A DNA stretch of 64,000 nt from Rhytidiadelphus loreus (taxonomy: Eukaryota > Streptophyta > Bryopsida > Hypnales > Hylocomiaceae). Of the stretch, positions 23,127 to 34,600 are shown piece by piece. The notes under the pieces are model-generated. The model ran no database searches and was not told where the DNA came from. It was given only the letters and a program-made list of their open reading frames with translations. The position numbers were made by a program, and so were the translations under genes. Every line of letters starts with the position of its first letter. The first letter of the stretch is position 1. Location: assembly GCA_947034895.1 (NCBI GenBank), contig OX344762.1:27012760-27076759 (forward strand), in the 5' to 3' direction.

Positions 23127-25500
23127 GTTAGTGGTGTAATTCTCTTATTTTGAGTAGTATTTTAGCTTGTATTATAATTCTTGGACATCATATGCATAAA
23201 CTACAAATTATAAAGAATTAATTATATGTGTATTCAAAATGACCCCCATGCTCTTATATTCAATTAATTTAAATTTAAGACCAAAATTTAAATGGAACAA
23301 CTTAGCAATAAGATCAAATTTATGTTTATTTGCCTCATGCTATAGATCTTTATACACTAGAGGTGCAAGATTGTAGAGGGTTGGTTTTCAGCCAATGCAA
23401 GCCTTGAAAATTGAAAAGATCAAGGTTGTAACTTTACACTCAAAAAAATTAGTATAAGTGAGAATGATGTCAACAACTCTTCTGTTGTCCGTAACTTACA
23501 ATAGAAGTGCACAAATTGCAAGTGATCCTTAGTCCAAAATGTTCATAGAGAATCATTAAAAATGAACTCACATTATGAGGAATGTCCTAATTTAAAAAAC
23601 ATAGTAAGAATGTAAATAGGACACTTTGTGACCCCCTTTATGTTACACTATCTCTATAAACGATGAACTCCAAAAGCCTTTCAAAGGCAAACCTAAACCC
23701 TTAGAGAGATACTTTCTATATAGGGATTCTTATTGATGGCCATATAAGAAAAATTGAACTCAAAATTTAGGAAGATGGGCATGCAAGTGACAACCATGTG
23801 GCTATAGTAAGTATCTCTCTAAGTTTATAGTGTTTTGGTACCGTCGATTTGGGTCAGTTTTCTACTGATTTCGACAGAAACTTTAGATTTTCTACTAGTG
23901 TATGTTACAACAATTAACCAACATCTTTGTACCTTTTATTTTTCATTTAGATGAAAACTTGTGCATCTACATTGTTCTTCACATACATTACACTCATTTT
24001 TTATAATGTTTAGTATGTGATACTAATTTATCAATGTCACTCTATTTTATATTTATTAGTGCAAATTAAAATATTATTGTAGAGCAATGATTTCTACAAA
24101 ATGAAATTTGCGGAGACATTGATTTTGCACATGATTTCATTTTTGTACACTGACTAATAAAGAAATTCTCAATTAGATAAAACATATATAGAGGATAATT
24201 TTTAAAAAATTCATCCAATATATTTATTATTATTTTTAAGTGATTGTGAAAATTTACAAATGACAAATATTAATTGGATGCACATTTTTTTCCACTTTAT
24301 AGATAATTGTATGACTATCAACCATTGTGTTAAGCTCAGCATTTCAAAATTTATGATCTTGGAAAGACAAAGCGTATTTAAGAAAATCTCTTGACAAATG
24401 AAAATAAATTTGGACTACAAAAATGAATGATTAGCATCTACTTTTTAAGAGCACAATTTTATTGATGAAGTATTTACATAATCAAGTTATGTTCAATCAT
24501 GTTCATTACTTTTTTACTTTATACTAATGAGATTTTACCTTCAAAAGATATAATATCCATGTAGTGTATTTTGGTACTTTTGACTTTAGATTTCTAAATT
24601 TTTTTTTAACATTCAAAATAAAGAATTTTTTTTGAAAAATAACTTTCCAATTCTACTTTCTACTCTACTTGAATTATTTTGAATAATTCTCCAAAATGTG
24701 TGCTCTATTGTAGTTTGAAATGGAGAGCCTCTTATCATATTTCTAAATATAGAATGATATGGAGATTTCCTTATGTTGTAATATACATGTATATTGGAAA
24801 TATTAAAAAATAGAGCTTATTTTTCAAATTTTATATGAACATTTTTTCTACACTCTCTTTTAAAATTTATAGTAACTTCAAGTTACCACCAAAAAATATT
24901 CAAAATTTTATAACTTACAAAGACATGCGATTTTGTTTCAAAAAATAAAAAATAAATTTTTTCATTCATCTTTAGTGGCAAAATGGAGAATATAAAGTAG
25001 ATTGAATTTGAAGTTTGACTATGAGGTCATATACTCATCCTCCAAGGATCAATCATATAAGGTTATGGAGGATTCAAGGTTCATCTAGACACAGGGAAAT
25101 AATCCAAGGTAATTATACCAATTAAAAATCATCAAACAACAACAATACCAAACGCTCTAACCCCCTCACATGTAGCTCCTCCATACACAAAGACTCCTCA
25201 CCACCACCTCAAGAAAACTCACACTATATTCTAAAATCCTACATTCAGGGACACCAAATGTACAATAACAATTCATAGTGTTGCATTGTTGATTTTATAT
25301 ATATATCTCAATTCATCATATCAGAGGACAATGTTGAAGTTAGTTCATGATCAAGGTCATGAGTCAAGGAGAACTACCCTCTTTGCCATTTCCCATTTCT
25401 TTTACATGACCAAAGAAAACTCAAAAAAATTATCATTCACCTCAAATGATCAAATTTGGAATATTTGAATTCACATTTGGAATCAACTAGGAGCGGTCGG
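23127..25500. other. AT-rich spacer with a solo CACTA end
   Basis: Mostly featureless AT-rich DNA. At 23888-23900 the motif TTTTCTACTAGTG is the same terminus as the 22974-23123 element, preceded by 'GGTACCGTCGATTTGGGTCAG'-like sequence, so it is probably a solo or decayed CACTA element whose left end I could not find. No gene. Confidence 0.5.
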
Positions 25501-25559
25501 TCAGAAAATAAATTAAGTAACTAACCACTAATAAATAGAGGACAGAGTATTACAATTAT

Positions 25560-26017
25560 CCCTGGCTGGACTGGCAACAACCGACGTGGGGCAATGAGGA
25601 ATTCAGTCCACCCGATCACGGTCATGGGACCAGAAAGGTCCAGTCCACGGTCATGATACAAGTATACAGTTTCCTGGGACCGTGGACCATGGAAACCATG
25701 TAACTATCCTGTATCCATGGACCGTGGACCGTGGACCATGACGTCGGACCGTGACCGTAGACTGTAACCATCCTGTATCCGTGGCCTCCGTTCAGCTCGC
25801 CAAACCATCATCACATTCGCAGAAAGAAAGCTCGGATTCATCCCGCAGGCGCATGATAATTCAGATCACTCCGTCGAAGCTCACATCTGGTGCACTTCCA
25901 AGGAGATAGGGTGTCAGACACACACGCCCTTTTCTTCTTACAATTCCTGTCCATTCCAGTGCCGAAGATCGTTCCAGGGCTCCCCATTTCGCACATCCCA
26001 GCAGCTCGATCTTCACC
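25560..26017 (+). promoter_or_regulatory. DJ-1D promoter with GGACCGTGGACC repeats
   Basis: Between about 25615 and 25790 the motifs GACCGTGGACC, GTCCACGGTCATG and ATCCTGTATCC recur in both orientations, giving several overlapping palindromes such as GGACCATGG-type sites. A TGACGT core (bZIP-type) lies near 25740. The 5' leader follows to the ATG at 26018. A regulatory role is inferred from position only. Confidence 0.45.
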
Positions 26018-29000
26018 ATGGCCAAGCCCAAGGCGGTGCTCATGATCGTCGGCGACTATGTGGAAGATTACGAGGTGGGTCACGCTTCAATCGAATCCCC
26101 AATTACTCCAATGCATCCCTTCTTCTTCTTCTATGGCCGATCCCTTCTTGTCTCTTCCTTTCAAATTAGAATTGAAGTTCACTTGAGGAGCTGCTGCGGT
26201 TCTGAAGCCCTTGAGGCATTTTGCGCTCACTGCCGTGCTACGAGTATGAATTGGGGGATTATAGTGGAATGCTGATTGTCCGGATATGGGTTCCTTGACT
26301 TGAAAATTTTGCTGCAAGTAGCTCTCCTAACTGTTTTGAGAGTTTTTGTTACTGAAATGACGGAAGTAGTTGCGGTTTGAAGTCAATTTAGGGGTTGCTT
26401 CTCCTTGTGGATTTCATGGCGTTGAAAATTGGATGTTGTATGTCTATTTTTTTGTTTCCATGAGGGTAGTGGTGATGGGCTCGCTTATTCAATGTGGGAA
26501 ATTCCCTTGTTCAGATCATGATGTTATTTGGTGATGGAAATGCAGGTGATGGTTCCGTTCCAGGGCCTTCTGGCGTATGGATTGAAGGTGGACGCAGTTT
26601 GCCCAGGAAAGAAAGCTGGTGAAACTTGTGCAACTGCTATCCATGATTTTCTTGGACACCAGGTAAGCTCTAGGGGTCTGTTGAGGTTCTTGGTGATCTT
26701 GGTAGTGCTTTTGGTAGTCTTGATATTTAAGGTAAGCCATCCTACTTGTGCCGCTATCAATGTAGCAGTAGTGCACAATTTTGAAATGTGCACAATTCGA
26801 ACAAAGTGGCACAGATAAGCCACAACTGAATCGTGGCACAAATAGGATGCCTTACCTTACAAGTGGAATAATGAACTCAGCATGTCATGAGCTCACACTG
26901 ACGACCGTTCTTTGGGCAAGTAGAGGCCAAATAGGAACCTCTTTGGAGCAGTGTGGAAGTTCTGTATGCCATGTTAGATTTTCTGATGTCGTTTCTTCAT
27001 CGTGACCTTGTTATCGAGACGTTGTCTATGAAAACTTTTTATGTTCTTTACTCATAGTGGGATTAGTAGAGAAAAAGCAATGAAGTGTGTAATTGCTTTA
27101 TTAGAACAAGTTGTTTCACTTGAGGAACGACACCAAATACTGAGGAATCACTTGTTTCATTCGGGCATGCTTTGGGAATCCTATGTTGGACATGAAAAAT
27201 GACATGGCAATGAAGAAGCAAATGTTCTTCTGAGCTCTATAGCTTGGAAGGCCATGAAAGGAAGAAATTTAATTTAATTTCCATGCCATGTGACTTTAGT
27301 GATGTTTCTTGCCTTTGCTGTAGTGTCGTAAGGCGCTTGGTATGAGTGTGGTGTGGTTTTGTGCAGACTTACTCGGAGAGCAAGGGTCACAATTTTACAC
27401 TGACTGCAGACTTCAAAGATGTGAATGCCGACAGCTACGATGCGTTGGTGGTGCCAGGAGGCCGAGCGCCAGAGTACCTCTCTCTGGATGAGGACGTTTT
27501 GAACTTGGTCAAGAAGTTTGAAAGCTCACACAAACCAATTGCTTCAATCTGTCACGGCCAACTTATTCTTGCAGCTGCTGGCATTTTGAAAGACAAGCAG
27601 TGCACGGCATATCCAGCAGTGAAACCTGTTGTTGTAGCTGCAGGTTGACCAGTGCTTTTCTTTTTGGTTAAATGTTTTGTGGATTCGTGTGACTGAAACT
27701 ATCAACTGAATTAAGTGCTGTTTGTTCCATGGCTATTCGATGTATCCAATTTACAACTCCCTCCCTTTTGCACTGTGACACTGAAGAGCGTTTCTTTTAT
27801 ATGTTACACAGGCGGCATATGGAAGGATCCGAGTCCCATTTCAGCATGCTTCACAGATGGCAATCTTGTTACAGGGGCAGCCTGGCCAGGCCATCCTGAG
27901 TTTCTGAAGCAAATATTGAGGGTCCTGAGTGCCACTGTCCAAGGTGGCGACAAGAAGATTCTCATGTTGTGCGGGGTATGCGTACTACTGGACTCCTGGC
28001 AAATGGATATGGTTCTTTGCGCAAGTAATGGATCATTGACAAGGGGAGGGCTCTCATATACTTGCCCCACCAAACATTTCCTAACTCAACCCCTGTTCAT
28101 TACTTGGTCATGAACCTGAATTCGGTGGGGCATCTTTGGTGGTCGGGCTTGAGAACAAGCGTAGGAGAACGAGAACCAGGCGAGTTATAGATGTGAACAC
28201 TTTAATTCACGACACTAATTTGATAACCTAACTATGTTCTTAACACCAAACACATTAGTCATGAACCCTAAACCCTAAACATGGAACAGGGAAGGCAATG
28301 TAGGGCAGGGCTCCTCAATTCTAGCCTACATCCGTGGAACCTGGGTTTTTTCCAGCTCGGTTGTGGATATGACTCTTCTTCTGTGCCATTATTGTACAGG
28401 ATTACATGGAGGATTACGAGGCGATGGTACCGTTTCAAACCATGCAAGCGTTGGGGTACCAGGTGGATGCTGTGTGCCCTGACAAGAAGGCTGGCGATAC
28501 CTGCGCCACTGCTGTTCATGACTTTGAAGGCGCCCAAACCTACAGCGAGAAGCCCGGGCACAACTTCACTCTCACAGCGACTTTCAGTGAAGTGAAGGTG
28601 AATGAGTACGATGCCCTTGTTGTACCTGGAGGTCGTGCACCGGAGTACTTGTCTCTGAACGAGAAAGTGTTGGATGTGGTCCGGGAGTTCGATGATGCGA
28701 AGAAACCAATTGCCTCCATATGCCATGGGCAACAGATTTTGGCGGCAGCTGGTGTACTCAAGGTATCATCGTCAAATCCCTTGTTTTGCGCTCACGTTAC
28801 AAACTTCTTTTTTTGACATTGGGTTCCTTCGGAGTTTTGAGTGTTGCTGCTTCTGAAAGTTCTTCGTTTATGACTCACTCTTTTGTTTTGAAGCGGACTG
28901 CTGTAAAAATCTGCAGAGAGAACCCGTGTTTTGTGGATTTAAAGTTGATCTTAGTAAAAACTCACTTTCCGTCTTAAGTTGAGAAATGCAAGTACAATTG

Positions 29001-29635
29001 TGCAAGTACAATCATATGAACCCCTCTTGAAAGATTATACGATACCGAGAATCTCCCTTTTACCTTTCACGACACTACAAAGACAACTTTCTTTTCTTTT
29101 CTTTTTCCTTTTGAACAAATGGAGACAACTTTAACCTCCCTTAAATTCATGGATCTGTTAATAATTAGCAATTTTGTTTTTTGATTCTCTATTATTTAAT
29201 ATCCTTTTTGTTGGCATGACTCATGAGCCCCTTTCACTATTGTTGGAAATAACTACACTTGCCTGAATTAGTTGGCTGAGTGTAAATCCATTCATTGTTG
29301 AACTCAAGTTGTAAAGAAAAGAGATGCCAGAGAATCGGAGCATCTTGGATACCCCGACTCTTCCTTGAATTAGATGTTGGGACACTTGGACGCAGCTCCG
29401 TTCAAGAGTGTACGCTGAGCATATTTGAACTGCCGAAATTGTGCAGGGCAAAAAGTGCACGGCATATCCAGCTGTGAAGAGCCAGGTTGTGTTATCCGGT
29501 GGATACTGGTTGCATGCCGATCCAATTACCAAGTGTTTCACTGATGGGCACTTGGTGACAGGGGCTGCATGGCCGGCTCACCCCGAGTTCATTGCCCAGC
29601 TGATGGTTTTGTTAGGGACGACAGTCACCTTCTGA
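26018..29635 (+). CDS. DJ1D: DJ-1 homologue D, tandem DJ-1/PfpI protein
   Basis: Six exons give 388 residues: 26018-26074, 26546-26662, 27367-27643, 27812-27975, 28400-28762, 29447-29635, the same length as plant DJ-1D. The protein is two DJ-1/PfpI domains head to tail (about 1-205 and 206-388). Each has the active-site Glu (E19 and E212, both in EDYE) and the nucleophile elbow SICHGQ (C120 and C313). Family members of this type act as glutathione-independent glyoxalase III, turning methylglyoxal and glyoxal into lactate and glycolate, in the cytosol. Both active sites look intact. The two halves have similar exon breaks, which fits an old internal gene duplication. No organelle signal is seen. 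Confidence 0.95.
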
Positions 29636-30789
29636 AAATACTGAAGTTATGCTGCCTGCCTCACACTAAATAGTTGCATTTCGATACGAAGGATCGTTGA
29701 TAGATTGGAGAGCTGTTTTGAAGCTTCAAGGGAAAAAAACAGACGAATTGGCGTTTCTTGGATTCGTGTGCATCATCATTCGCATGAGTAAAGTTTGTGC
29801 CAGAGGGTTTATGGATGTCTCAAAGCCCGAGGGTTTATGGATGTTGCAATTCCTACCACTGTATTCACATTACTATGAAGAAATGAAGATTGGAGCTGGG
29901 ATTGCCACTTCGGCTTCCCTAGATCCTGTAAAGAATGTATGAGCTTAAAACACGCCTACTGCTCGTAGTCTCATCTGAACACTATGAATTGGTCTAACTA
30001 GAGTTCGTCCTACTTGAATTGACTACGACCTGTCATAAAATACACCTCCCATTTTTCGCACTGAAAAATGGCCAGGTTTAAAACTACCTTCCTCTGCAAA
30101 CTACGGTGGAACTCCTAAAACAAACCTTTCCTCTAACCCAAAGCTCGGAAAATTTGTCCAATACTTTTCTCGTACACTAATCACCTCAAAATCCCTGTAA
30201 AGCAAAAGGAGGAAACGAACGTCAGTAAGCAACCACACCCCTTCTGAGACCGTTACCAGAAAGTAACAAAAATTATAACTGCAACCCCTGAACGTAACCA
30301 TATTACCAGAATATAACTGTAACCCGAAACACAGAACCCCACGAATTCACACAACAAACTTGACGCAAGATTCATTGAGGCCAGCAGACAACAGAACTAA
30401 AAGATAACTGTACCTCAGTGTGACCCATTTCCAAAACTGACCCCTACAGATACGTGCCTAGAATGTACAGCCCTGGGGTTGATTTTGCGTACACCTATTC
30501 TCGTCACTCTAAACATTCTTATTTTATTCATCATCCGAAGTCCAAGAAAATGCATGCAAAGAGAGTATGGAATCCCCTTTTGACTCTCAGCAAGACCCAA
30601 CAAAAGTTCAGTCCAACAACGGCGCAGTGTTCAAAGGCTTTGCGGGACAATTTTAGGGTTTCGTTAGCTTACCACAACCCATGCCTCAGCGCCATAGCCT
30701 CCCACGCGTTCAAAGTCTACGTTACAAGCAGCGAAGTCAGTTCAGTTCAAGTTACTGCCTTCCCAAAGCCCTCCAAGCGCTTTCATCCC
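29636..30789. other. Intergenic region between convergent DJ-1D and GT92
   Basis: Holds the 3' ends of two convergent genes. About 1.15 kb; the ORF that opens at 30454 (+) runs into the antisense strand of the GT92 gene and resembles nothing, so I leave it out. No RNA gene seen. Confidence 0.5.
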
Positions 30790-33183
30790 TCACTCCCACG
30801 GCAGATGCAATTTGTGGTCACGATCGTAGGTCCCCAACACGCTCTGCGTGTAATTCTTGAGCCCATAGTCATGCACTTCGCAATACCGAGACTCCCAATC
30901 CGCAGGTTTAATAGCTTTGGTCCCCAAGTCCGGCACTCGGTCCTTGGACCCATGGTTCCGATCCTCCGTCCAATCCGCCACATAAGTCGCAGCACGGCGA
31001 TGGAACTTGTTCTTAAACTCCTCCCAAGCTTGGAACTTGTAGTGGTTGATCACCGCCGTCCCTGGCCGAATCAGTTTCCGCCCATACCCACGTCTCAAAG
31101 TGAAATGGTGGATCACATTCTCCAGAGAATTATCGATAGCGCTTAGCAGTACCAGAGATTTGTGCCTCTCAGTCTTTCTCACCCGACAAGTGTATCCCTG
31201 GGTCACTCCTTGTGGGGGAGAAACCGTAAACCCCGAGGGCCCAAAGTTGTAGCAAAAGGTGCAAATCTGGCCCAGTCGGTCACGCCCTGTCGAGGCTGCT
31301 TTGATGAACCCCGCCAGAATGGTGGAGTTTGTAACAGTTGATGGAGAAATCGTCGTGACTGCTGGCGGGGAAATCGTCTCAGCTGGCACTTCCGCTCCTT
31401 CCTCATCTTCTTCAGCATCTTCAAGAGCTTCTTCCGAAGAAGAAGAAGAGCCATTATTCTCTCGGAAACGCTTGCTTGGGAAGAAAAACTCGTCGACGTC
31501 CGTGAAGAGCATCCATTTGCACTCATTCTGAGCTAAGACGCTACAATGCGAGAATCCCGCTTCCTGCGTCTTCACCCACGGCCACGCCTGCTTCTGAATG
31601 CTGAACCCGCCGCTCCCCAAGGAACTGATCACCCCATCCAAATCGTCGTCACTGTTGTTGTCATACAAGAAAAACTTGGTCACGCCCAAATGGCTGTTGT
31701 AATACACCCACTCCTTCAAAAACTTCGCCCCGTTGTAGATCATGGTGCACGAGCAGACGTGGTGTTTCGGGGCGGCTTCACTTCCAGAGCTTGCTGGTTC
31801 GTCCAAAAGCTTGCGATTCGCAGAGCCCTCGAAGGAATCCTCAGGAGAATGCTCCGGAGTATGTTCGGAAGAGAGATCGAAAGAATGCTCGGGAGAGTTC
31901 TCAGAACTCGGATTAGGGTTTAGTCCCGGGTAGTAATGTGCAACAGAGGTCAGAACGCGTCCTTGGAACTTCACCGAGATTTTCCTCCCGGCAAACTGGT
32001 GCACCAAATCCACCGGCGGATGCGCGCACCTGAAAACCTCTTGCGCTTGCGCCGTCACTTTCGTTTCGTAGTACCCTCCGTAGACGCACGTGAAATTCCT
32101 CAAGCGCACCTCCTCTTTCTCCGCAGACAGACGAGAGCCTCGCGGTTGGCTGATCCCGTGGACGAACACCACCACGTCGGTCTCGGTCGGGAAAGCTTCG
32201 TAGGTCACTTGCTCTGAGTGGAACCACTGCAAGGGGCGTTTGTTCACCGTGACTTTGGGAAGAATCTGCTGGTCTTGACCGACTGTGATGAGAATGGAAT
32301 TCACGTCCCAGTGGACGGATGGAGGTGGTGCAGGACAGAGAATGGCTGCTCGGTGGTGGTAGAGGTGAAGCGCAGTGGGCTTGCGGGAGGTGGTATCGCC
32401 GTAGCGGCATTCCAGGGATTGTTTGAATGGGAATGCAGAACCAGGAGACTTTCGCACCAACACTAAAACCTCCGAATCCATGAGGATCACGTCCTCGATG
32501 TACATTCCGGCGGTTCCGTTCTTGAACCAGGAAGTGGGGACATTGTTCGAGGGTAAGCTCAGCAGGGAGCGGTCTGACGGAGCTGCGAAAAGCAGGCAAC
32601 ATGTATATTGTTAGAAAACTCGCAACAGAAAGGGATACTCTCAAATCTCTGTAATCCCATTGATAGAATGTGGATTCCCGGATGTCGTTTTTGAGAAGGT
32701 TTGAATGTAACTGGCTATGGGAGTATTGTCAGATGGTGCAATCGGATTGAGAAATGACATATTTCGGAATCATGCGACAAGCACACCGTTAGGAAACTTG
32801 CAACGAAACAGGGATACTCTCAAATCTGTGTGATCCCATTGATAGAATGTGGATTCCCGGATGTCGTTTTTGAGAAGGTTTGAATGTAACTGGCTATGGG
32901 AGTATTGTCAGATGGTGCAATCCGATTGTGAGATGACATATTTCGGGGTGATTAGCGGGATTGGTTTTGCAGAAAGAAGGAATTGGATGGAGGAGAATGG
33001 GGGCTTACATTGATTGGGTTGGAAGCTGATGAGAACAACGAGGGCAGCCAAGCCGACGAGACCAAGGGCATAGCAGACACGGCGTAACCAGACCCGCCGG
33101 CGGATCTTGTCCACATGGCGCTTGAGCATGGATTTGCTGTCCAAGCCGTCCGGGACTAGCGAACTGAAACCGTTGTACGCCAT
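30790..33183 (-). CDS. GT92 (DUF23) Golgi glycosyltransferase
   Basis: Two exons on the minus strand, 33183-33009 and 32582-30790, give 655 residues; the donor is GTAAGC and the acceptor TTTCGCAG. A basic cytosolic tail and one membrane helix (about 33-54, LGLVGLAALVVLISF) make it a type II Golgi protein. The GT92 domain (about 334-650) shows CSCTMIYNGAKF, the YDNNSDDD motif and the metal-binding TDVDEF near residue 420. GT92 enzymes in plants include pectic beta-1,4-galactan synthases; this one looks closer to the less studied DUF23 branch than to GALS, so the acceptor is unknown. Two low-complexity inserts are odd: a Ser/Glu/His/Pro-rich linker at about 280-331 and an acidic/Ser/Thr insert at about 433-479, directly after the DXD loop. 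Confidence 0.9.
32609..32947. repeat. 179 bp tandem duplication inside the GT92 intron
   Basis: Two nearly identical copies, about 32609-32768 and 32788-32947, are offset by 179 bp (GGGATACTC at 32632 and 32811). Only a handful of differences separate them, so the event is recent. Together they fill most of the 426 bp intron. Confidence 0.88.
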
Positions 33184-34540
33184 CCGAAACGGCCAACCGC
33201 TCTGTCACCGGCCTCCAAACTTTCCTTCAATGCCAATGACGCGCTTTTGCCAGTACACGCAGCAGCGATTTCACTACAAATCGACGAACCAACAACGAAA
33301 CTCTCCCAACACACTGGGCCTGTAAGTCGACAATCAGTTGCGAAAATTGACGGGAAGCAACTCGCTCGCTACAACAGATGCCGCTTTCATATCCCACCCC
33401 AACTCCAAAGCAAATTTCTTCGGCTCGAAAACAAACACACTCCGAAACAAGACGAACTATGGCTGGAAATCCAGTGCACTCTTCCCAAATCCCGTAGACC
33501 TTTCCCCAATCCAGTGCTGCTCCTTTCGCCAATCCTCCCTAAAACACGGCTCTGTGTCCCTGTGCTCGAATCCTAAGTGCAATCTCAAAACGAAGCCCCA
33601 CGCTTCTCATTACATTTGAACCCACGACCGCCGCTCCACTGCATCCCAATCACAAAAGCAGCGCTCACTCACACCCAAAACTAAAGTACATAAACGTGCA
33701 CAGAAATAAGAAGTTCTCCTGAACCCAAAACTCAAACCCAACACTGACGCGCCTTGCACGCCACCACGCCTAATGTGCACATGGCAGTCAACCCCAAAGC
33801 AAACCCATTCCGAAAACCCCCACTCCGCATCAACCTCGTCCTCTACCAATCCACCCTCCCAAAGTCCAAATCGCCCGGGTCTTCAACACGCCACGTGAGA
33901 ATTTCCACACCCGGGTGGCTTCAGTTCCTGCAAGACCGACAACTGCACTGGACTCTCCCAACTGACACCTTCTTCTCACACGTATGAACAGAAGCCTCCC
34001 TCACAAAGCCCCTAGCGCTCGCTACTCTGCCGCTACTCTGTCTGTCTGTCTGTCTTCGGTCTGTCACGCGCTTCCGCCACACCACGCGCACCTCGAAGTC
34101 GGGATGGAGCTTCACTATGTCTGTGAAATCGTTTTCAATTTCCAAGTTACCCATAAATTTGGGGAGGCGACGGAGATTAGCCAGCGTCAGGGATTGTCGG
34201 CTTCCTTTCTTTTTGCCATTTTAGTTTCCGTGTTGAAGCATGGCGATTGCTGATTGTTCCTCTGTTTCTTCGTGTAATAAAAATCTTGTTACTGTAGAAA
34301 TTTTCTGCAGCTGGTGGGACCTGGCAGAGTGGCAGCGGGATGATTCCACAATACTCGTGCAACATCGCGTCGCCTCTAGCTCGTCTCTCTCACGGAATGG
34401 CAACTGAAAGCCTCGAATCTGCCTGTCCGTGCCAGGCAGCCGCCGCGACGGACCAGGTGCTGGAGCGCCTGACGTGACGTGGCGTAGTGTGTTGGCGGTC
34501 GCCGTGGCATATTGCCGCCTGCCAGGTTGGCATGTATTCG
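33184..34540 (-). promoter_or_regulatory. GT92 upstream region
   Basis: Composition is GC-moderate and C-rich up to about 34500, typical of promoter and leader. A (TCTG)n microsatellite lies at about 34036-34054. ORFs here are short and contradict each other in frame. No second gene recognised. Confidence 0.4.
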
Positions 34541-34544
34541 TATA

Positions 34545-34574
34545 AGAATACGAAATACGTGTATTTCGTATTCT
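34545..34574. repeat. Perfect 14 bp arm palindrome
   Basis: Arm AGAATACGAAATAC (34545-34558), two-base loop GT, then GTATTTCGTATTCT (34561-34574). The surrounding 34534-34600 adds more TATTCGTAT-type repeats. The composition drops to AT-rich beyond it. It could be an insulator-like hairpin, a protein-binding dyad or the tip of a decayed foldback element. Confidence 0.8.
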
Positions 34575-34600
34575 CTATTCGTATATCTGTATCGAATACC

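Noticed and set aside
28262..28281. Telomere-like 'CCCTAAACCCTAAAC' inside the DJ-1D intron
   Set aside because: Only two units; a common telobox, not an interstitial telomere.
30454..31146. 230-codon plus-strand ORF over the GT92 3' end
   Set aside because: More than half is antisense to conserved GT92 sequence and no family is recognisable.
31913..32644. 243-codon minus-strand ORF overlapping the GT92 exon in another frame
   Set aside because: The GT92 frame carries continuous domain similarity; the other frame is Arg/Ser/Pro-rich shadow sequence.
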